Assembly: GCA_020635395.1 (NCBI GenBank)
Contig: JACJZV010000002.1
Span: 620,001-684,000, forward strand
Reading direction: 5' to 3'
DNA: 64,000 nucleotides
Source of the DNA: Flavobacteriales bacterium
GTDB taxonomy: Bacteria; Bacteroidota; Bacteroidia; NS11-12g; UBA9320
Below are positions 61,280 through 64,000 of the stretch, piece by piece; positions within the stretch are counted from its first letter, which is position 1, and each line of letters starts with the position of its first letter. The notes beneath the pieces are model-generated. The model had not been told where the DNA came from and did not search any database. It was given only the letters and a program-made list of their open reading frames with translations. The position numbers and the translations under genes were made by a program.

Positions 61280-64000
61280 GTGAAAAAAATAGTTACTTTT
61301 TTTATTAAGTACCCCATCACGGTAAACGTGTTGATGGTGCTTATGGTCATTTTCGGTACCATCTCTTATTTCGAATTAAAATCGAGCTTTTTTCCGGTTA
61401 TCCCCAACCGTATAATCAATATTCAATTGGTTTATCCAGGCTCTTCACCCGAAGAAATTGAAGAGGGTGTGGTGGTGAAAATTGAAGAAAAACTAAAAGG
61501 TGTTTCGGGTGTAGAGCGAATCACTTCTAAAAGTCAGGAAAATGCAGCCACCATCACGGTAGAAGTTGAAAAAGGCTACAATACAAGCACTGCTCTTGAA
61601 GATGTTAAAAACGGTGTGAATGCCATAAACTCATTTCCAACTGGTTTAGAAAAACCTATTGTGGTATTGAGGGAGAACGTTAACCCAACCGTAACATTCT
61701 CACTTTCAGGAGAAAATGCAAATCTTCGCACATTAAAAAGCATTGCCCGACAAGTAGAAACAGATTTATTGAGTCATGAAGGCATTTCAAAAGTAGAACT
61801 ATCCGGTTTTCCGGAAGAGGAAATAGAGGTGGCTTTGAGCGAAAATGCCATGCAGGCATACAATATCAGTTTTGAGCAAATATCAAACGCTATACGAAGC
61901 ACCAATGTAGATGTAACAGGTGGCAAAGTGCGAACCGAGGGTGAAGAATTGCTCATTAGAGGAAGAAACAAAGGCTACCATGCCCGCGATTTGGAGGATA
62001 TTGTGGTAAAATCAACTCCAGATGGAAAAGTTGTTTTGCTGAAAGATGTAGCCAAAGTGGTGGATAGATGGGCCGAAAATCCGAATAAAACCATAATAAA
62101 CAAACAACGCGGAGTGGAGGTGACAGTAAACAGCACCGACAACCAAAATTTAGTTCAAAACGCTGATTATGTTCGTAGATACATTGATGAATTTAATAAA
62201 AACAATGGTCAGATAAAGGCCACAATGATTAGCGACCGTAGTGTAAACATAAACGAACGAAGAGATTTGTTGCTTCGCAATGGCGGACAAGGAATGCTCT
62301 TGGTGTTGTTGCTTTTAGCTTTGTTTTTAAATATTCGAATAGCTGCCTGGGTTGCCTTTGGCATTCCGGTTTCCTTTTTTGGAATGATAATCATTGCATC
62401 GTTTTATGGTGTTACTATCAACGTAATCTCGTTGTTCGGAATGATTATCGTTTTGGGTATTTTGGTGGACGATGCCATCGTAATAAGCGAAAATATTTAT
62501 CAGCACTACGAACGCGGAAAAACACCCATTCGTGCGGCTATTGATGGCACAATGGAAGTGATGACCGCCGTTATTACAGCCGTTTTAACAACCGTTGTTG
62601 CGTTTGCATTTTTCTTTTTGGTAGATGGTCGGCCGGGCGATTTTTTCTCAGAACTTTCGTTCGTGGTCATTGCCACACTTCTGGTTTCGTTGGTAGAGGC
62701 ACTCATAATTTTACCCAGTCATATTGCTCATTCAAAAGCTTTGAAGCAGGGTTTGGATGATAAGAATTTATTAGAACGAGCCACGGACAAGGTTTTTAAC
62801 TTTATGCGTGATAAAACCTACGCTCCCGTTTTAAGATATTTCTTAAACAATAAATTTTTGGCAATCACCATTATGGTTTGCGGTCTTGTGGTAACGGTTG
62901 GAGCTATGAAAGGTGGGATTATAAAAAGCACATTTTTCCCATTTATTGAGCGGGACGATATCCGGATAACATTAGAAATGCCCTCAGGCACTCGAGAAAC
63001 CATAACCGAAGAAAAACTAAAAACCATCGAAGCCGCAATTGATCGGGTTAACAAAGAATATAGCGGCAAACGCAGCGATAGTCTTCAGGTGGTGCAGAAT
63101 GTGAGCATAAAGGTTGGCCCCGGCACCCATACAGGTACAATAGATGTAAACCTTTTAAAAGGAGAGACCAGAAACATTGCCGTTTCCGAGGTTGAAAATG
63201 CTTTTAGAAAGGAAACTGGCGTTTTACCCGGTGTAGAAAAACTAACATTTGGCACCGCCAGTGCCTTCGGAAAACCTGTTTCTGTTACTCTTTTAAGCCG
63301 AAATTTTGAACAGCTAAACGCTGCAAAAAATGAGGTAAAAGCGGCAATGGAAAACATGGATCAATTAAAAGATGTGGTGGAAAACACTCAAGCAGGCCCA
63401 CAAGAAATTCAATTAAAACTAAAAGAAAAAGCCCACCTTTTGGGTTTGTCTGAAGCTGCAATTCTTAATCAAATAAGACAAGGCTTTTTTGGAAATGAAG
63501 TACAGAGATTGCAGCGAGGTATAGACGAGGTAAAAGTTTGGGTAAGATATGACGAGGCCAATCGATCATCCGAAAATAATTTGGAAAATATGCGGATTAG
63601 AACCACCTCCGGCCAAGAATTGCCCCTAAAGGAGTTGGCTACATACACCAAACAGCGGGGCATTGTAAACATAAATCACCTTGATGGACAACGTGAAATA
63701 ACGGTAGAGGCTGATATTGCCAGCCGAAAAGTGAGTGCAACGGAAATGGTTACTCAACTAAAAGATGAAATAATGCCTTCCATTTTGGCCAAATATCCGA
63801 GTGTTACACCACTTTATGAAGGACAAAACAGAGAAGCCGCCAAAACCCAGACATCAGCCAAGGTGGCTCTACCTGTGGTGCTGCTGATTATTATTTCTCT
63901 TATCGTTTTTACATTTAGAAGTTTCGGGCAAACTGTGGCCATTTTCGTTCTTATTCCATTCAGTTTTGTAGGTGTGGCTTGGGGTCACTACTTCCACGGG
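61280..64000 (+). CDS. RND-family efflux pump inner-membrane subunit, N-terminal 907 residues (cut by window edge)
   Basis: Starts with GTG two bases after the adaptor stop (MKKIVTFFIKYPITVNVLMVLMV) and stays open to the window end. It is an AcrB/HAE-type proton antiporter: first helix, large periplasmic loop (FPVIPNRIINIQLVYPGSSPEEIEEGVV), helices 2-6 with the proton-relay pair D397-D398 in GILVDDAIVISENIY, helix 7 and the second periplasmic loop. The last visible part (VALPVVLLIIISLIVFTFRSFGQ) is the start of the C-terminal helix bundle. Drug and lipid exporters of this HAE type usually have about 1050 residues, so about 140 are missing. Confidence 0.95.
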   Translation, partial: MKKIVTFFIKYPITVNVLMVLMVIFGTISYFELKSSFFPVIPNRIINIQLVYPGSSPEEIEEGVVVKIEEKLKGVSGVERITSKSQENAATITVEVEKGYNTSTALEDVKNGVNAINSFPTGLEKPIVVLRENVNPTVTFSLSGENANLRTLKSIARQVETDLLSHEGISKVELSGFPEEEIEVALSENAMQAYNISFEQISNAIRSTNVDVTGGKVRTEGEELLIRGRNKGYHARDLEDIVVKSTPDGKVVLLKDVAKVVDRWAENPNKTIINKQRGVEVTVNSTDNQNLVQNADYVRRYIDEFNKNNGQIKATMISDRSVNINERRDLLLRNGGQGMLLVLLLLALFLNIRIAAWVAFGIPVSFFGMIIIASFYGVTINVISLFGMIIVLGILVDDAIVISENIYQHYERGKTPIRAAIDGTMEVMTAVITAVLTTVVAFAFFFLVDGRPGDFFSELSFVVIATLLVSLVEALIILPSHIAHSKALKQGLDDKNLLERATDKVFNFMRDKTYAPVLRYFLNNKFLAITIMVCGLVVTVGAMKGGIIKSTFFPFIERDDIRITLEMPSGTRETITEEKLKTIEAAIDRVNKEYSGKRSDSLQVVQNVSIKVGPGTHTGTIDVNLLKGETRNIAVSEVENAFRKETGVLPGVEKLTFGTASAFGKPVSVTLLSRNFEQLNAAKNEVKAAMENMDQLKDVVENTQAGPQEIQLKLKEKAHLLGLSEAAILNQIRQGFFGNEVQRLQRGIDEVKVWVRYDEANRSSENNLENMRIRTTSGQELPLKELATYTKQRGIVNINHLDGQREITVEADIASRKVSATEMVTQLKDEIMPSILAKYPSVTPLYEGQNREAAKTQTSAKVALPVVLLIIISLIVFTFRSFGQTVAIFVLIPFSFVGVAWGHYFHG

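Overview
The window looks like chromosomal DNA from a free-living or environmental member of the Bacteroidota. The evidence is: recurrent TAnnTTTG promoter boxes with almost no Shine-Dalgarno signals, two very large secreted proteins ending in a type IX secretion (T9SS) C-terminal sorting domain, many lipoproteins with a Cys after a short signal peptide, a GH3/serine-hydrolase fusion, a Mrp ATPase of the Bacteroidota type, and DUF6787, DUF4846 and DUF4197 proteins. Both window ends cut through genes (an unknown gene on the left, an RND efflux pump on the right).

Layout. 1-3.4 kb: three unrecognised genes, two minus and one divergent plus (an 808-residue beta-rich protein); this is the least explained part. 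3.5-7.1 kb: two lipoproteins, an overlapping small gene, a GtrB-like glycosyltransferase and an orphan OppC-type permease with a problematic start. 7.3-13.0 kb: a 1908-residue T9SS repeat protein. 13.1-15.6 kb: a membrane protein, a di-haem peroxidase lipoprotein and a small secreted protein. 15.6-19.9 kb: a possible 5' piece of an RNase P RNA gene, then a 14-blade propeller sensor fused to an adenylate cyclase and carrying a homogenised DNA repeat array. 19.9-24.8 kb: purQ, a zinc-ribbon protein, a DUF3352-like/MORN protein and a GT-C membrane glycosyltransferase. 24.8-28.5 kb: an ECF sigma factor, a putative anti-sigma factor and two tandem outer-membrane protein paralogues. 28.5-34.9 kb: DUF6787, Mrp, YceI lipoprotein, unknown secreted protein, metG. 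34.9-44.8 kb: DUF4197, GH3/beta-lactamase fusion, DUF4846, ArsC-like, an outer-membrane protein, DUF3108-like, then an overlapping lpxH operon. 44.8-51.9 kb: PNGase F-related T9SS protein, HHH/coiled-coil membrane protein, OmpA-like protein, WYL regulator, and a divergent small operon ending in a HIRAN protein. 52.2-64 kb: CNNM/CorC protein, PIF1-like helicase, TerC, M28/QC-like lipoprotein, cysS, a small outer-membrane protein, a CDF cation exporter, and an RND adaptor plus pump.

The clearest regulatory signal is a 26-bp bipartite element (TGTAACTTT, 7 bases, TTGATTCTAT) that occurs with identical spacing upstream of the ECF sigma gene and of both outer-membrane paralogues, and that I found nowhere else. 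It reads as the sigma factor's own promoter class: an autoregulated envelope regulon in which the two targets are whole-transcription-unit duplicates (promoter, 5' coding part and hairpin terminator conserved, barrel part diverged).

A second pattern is that several genes, including metG and cysS, have a TAnnTTTG box ending only 4-6 bases before the start codon, which predicts leaderless mRNAs. No CRISPR array, tRNA, complete rRNA or insertion sequence was recognised.
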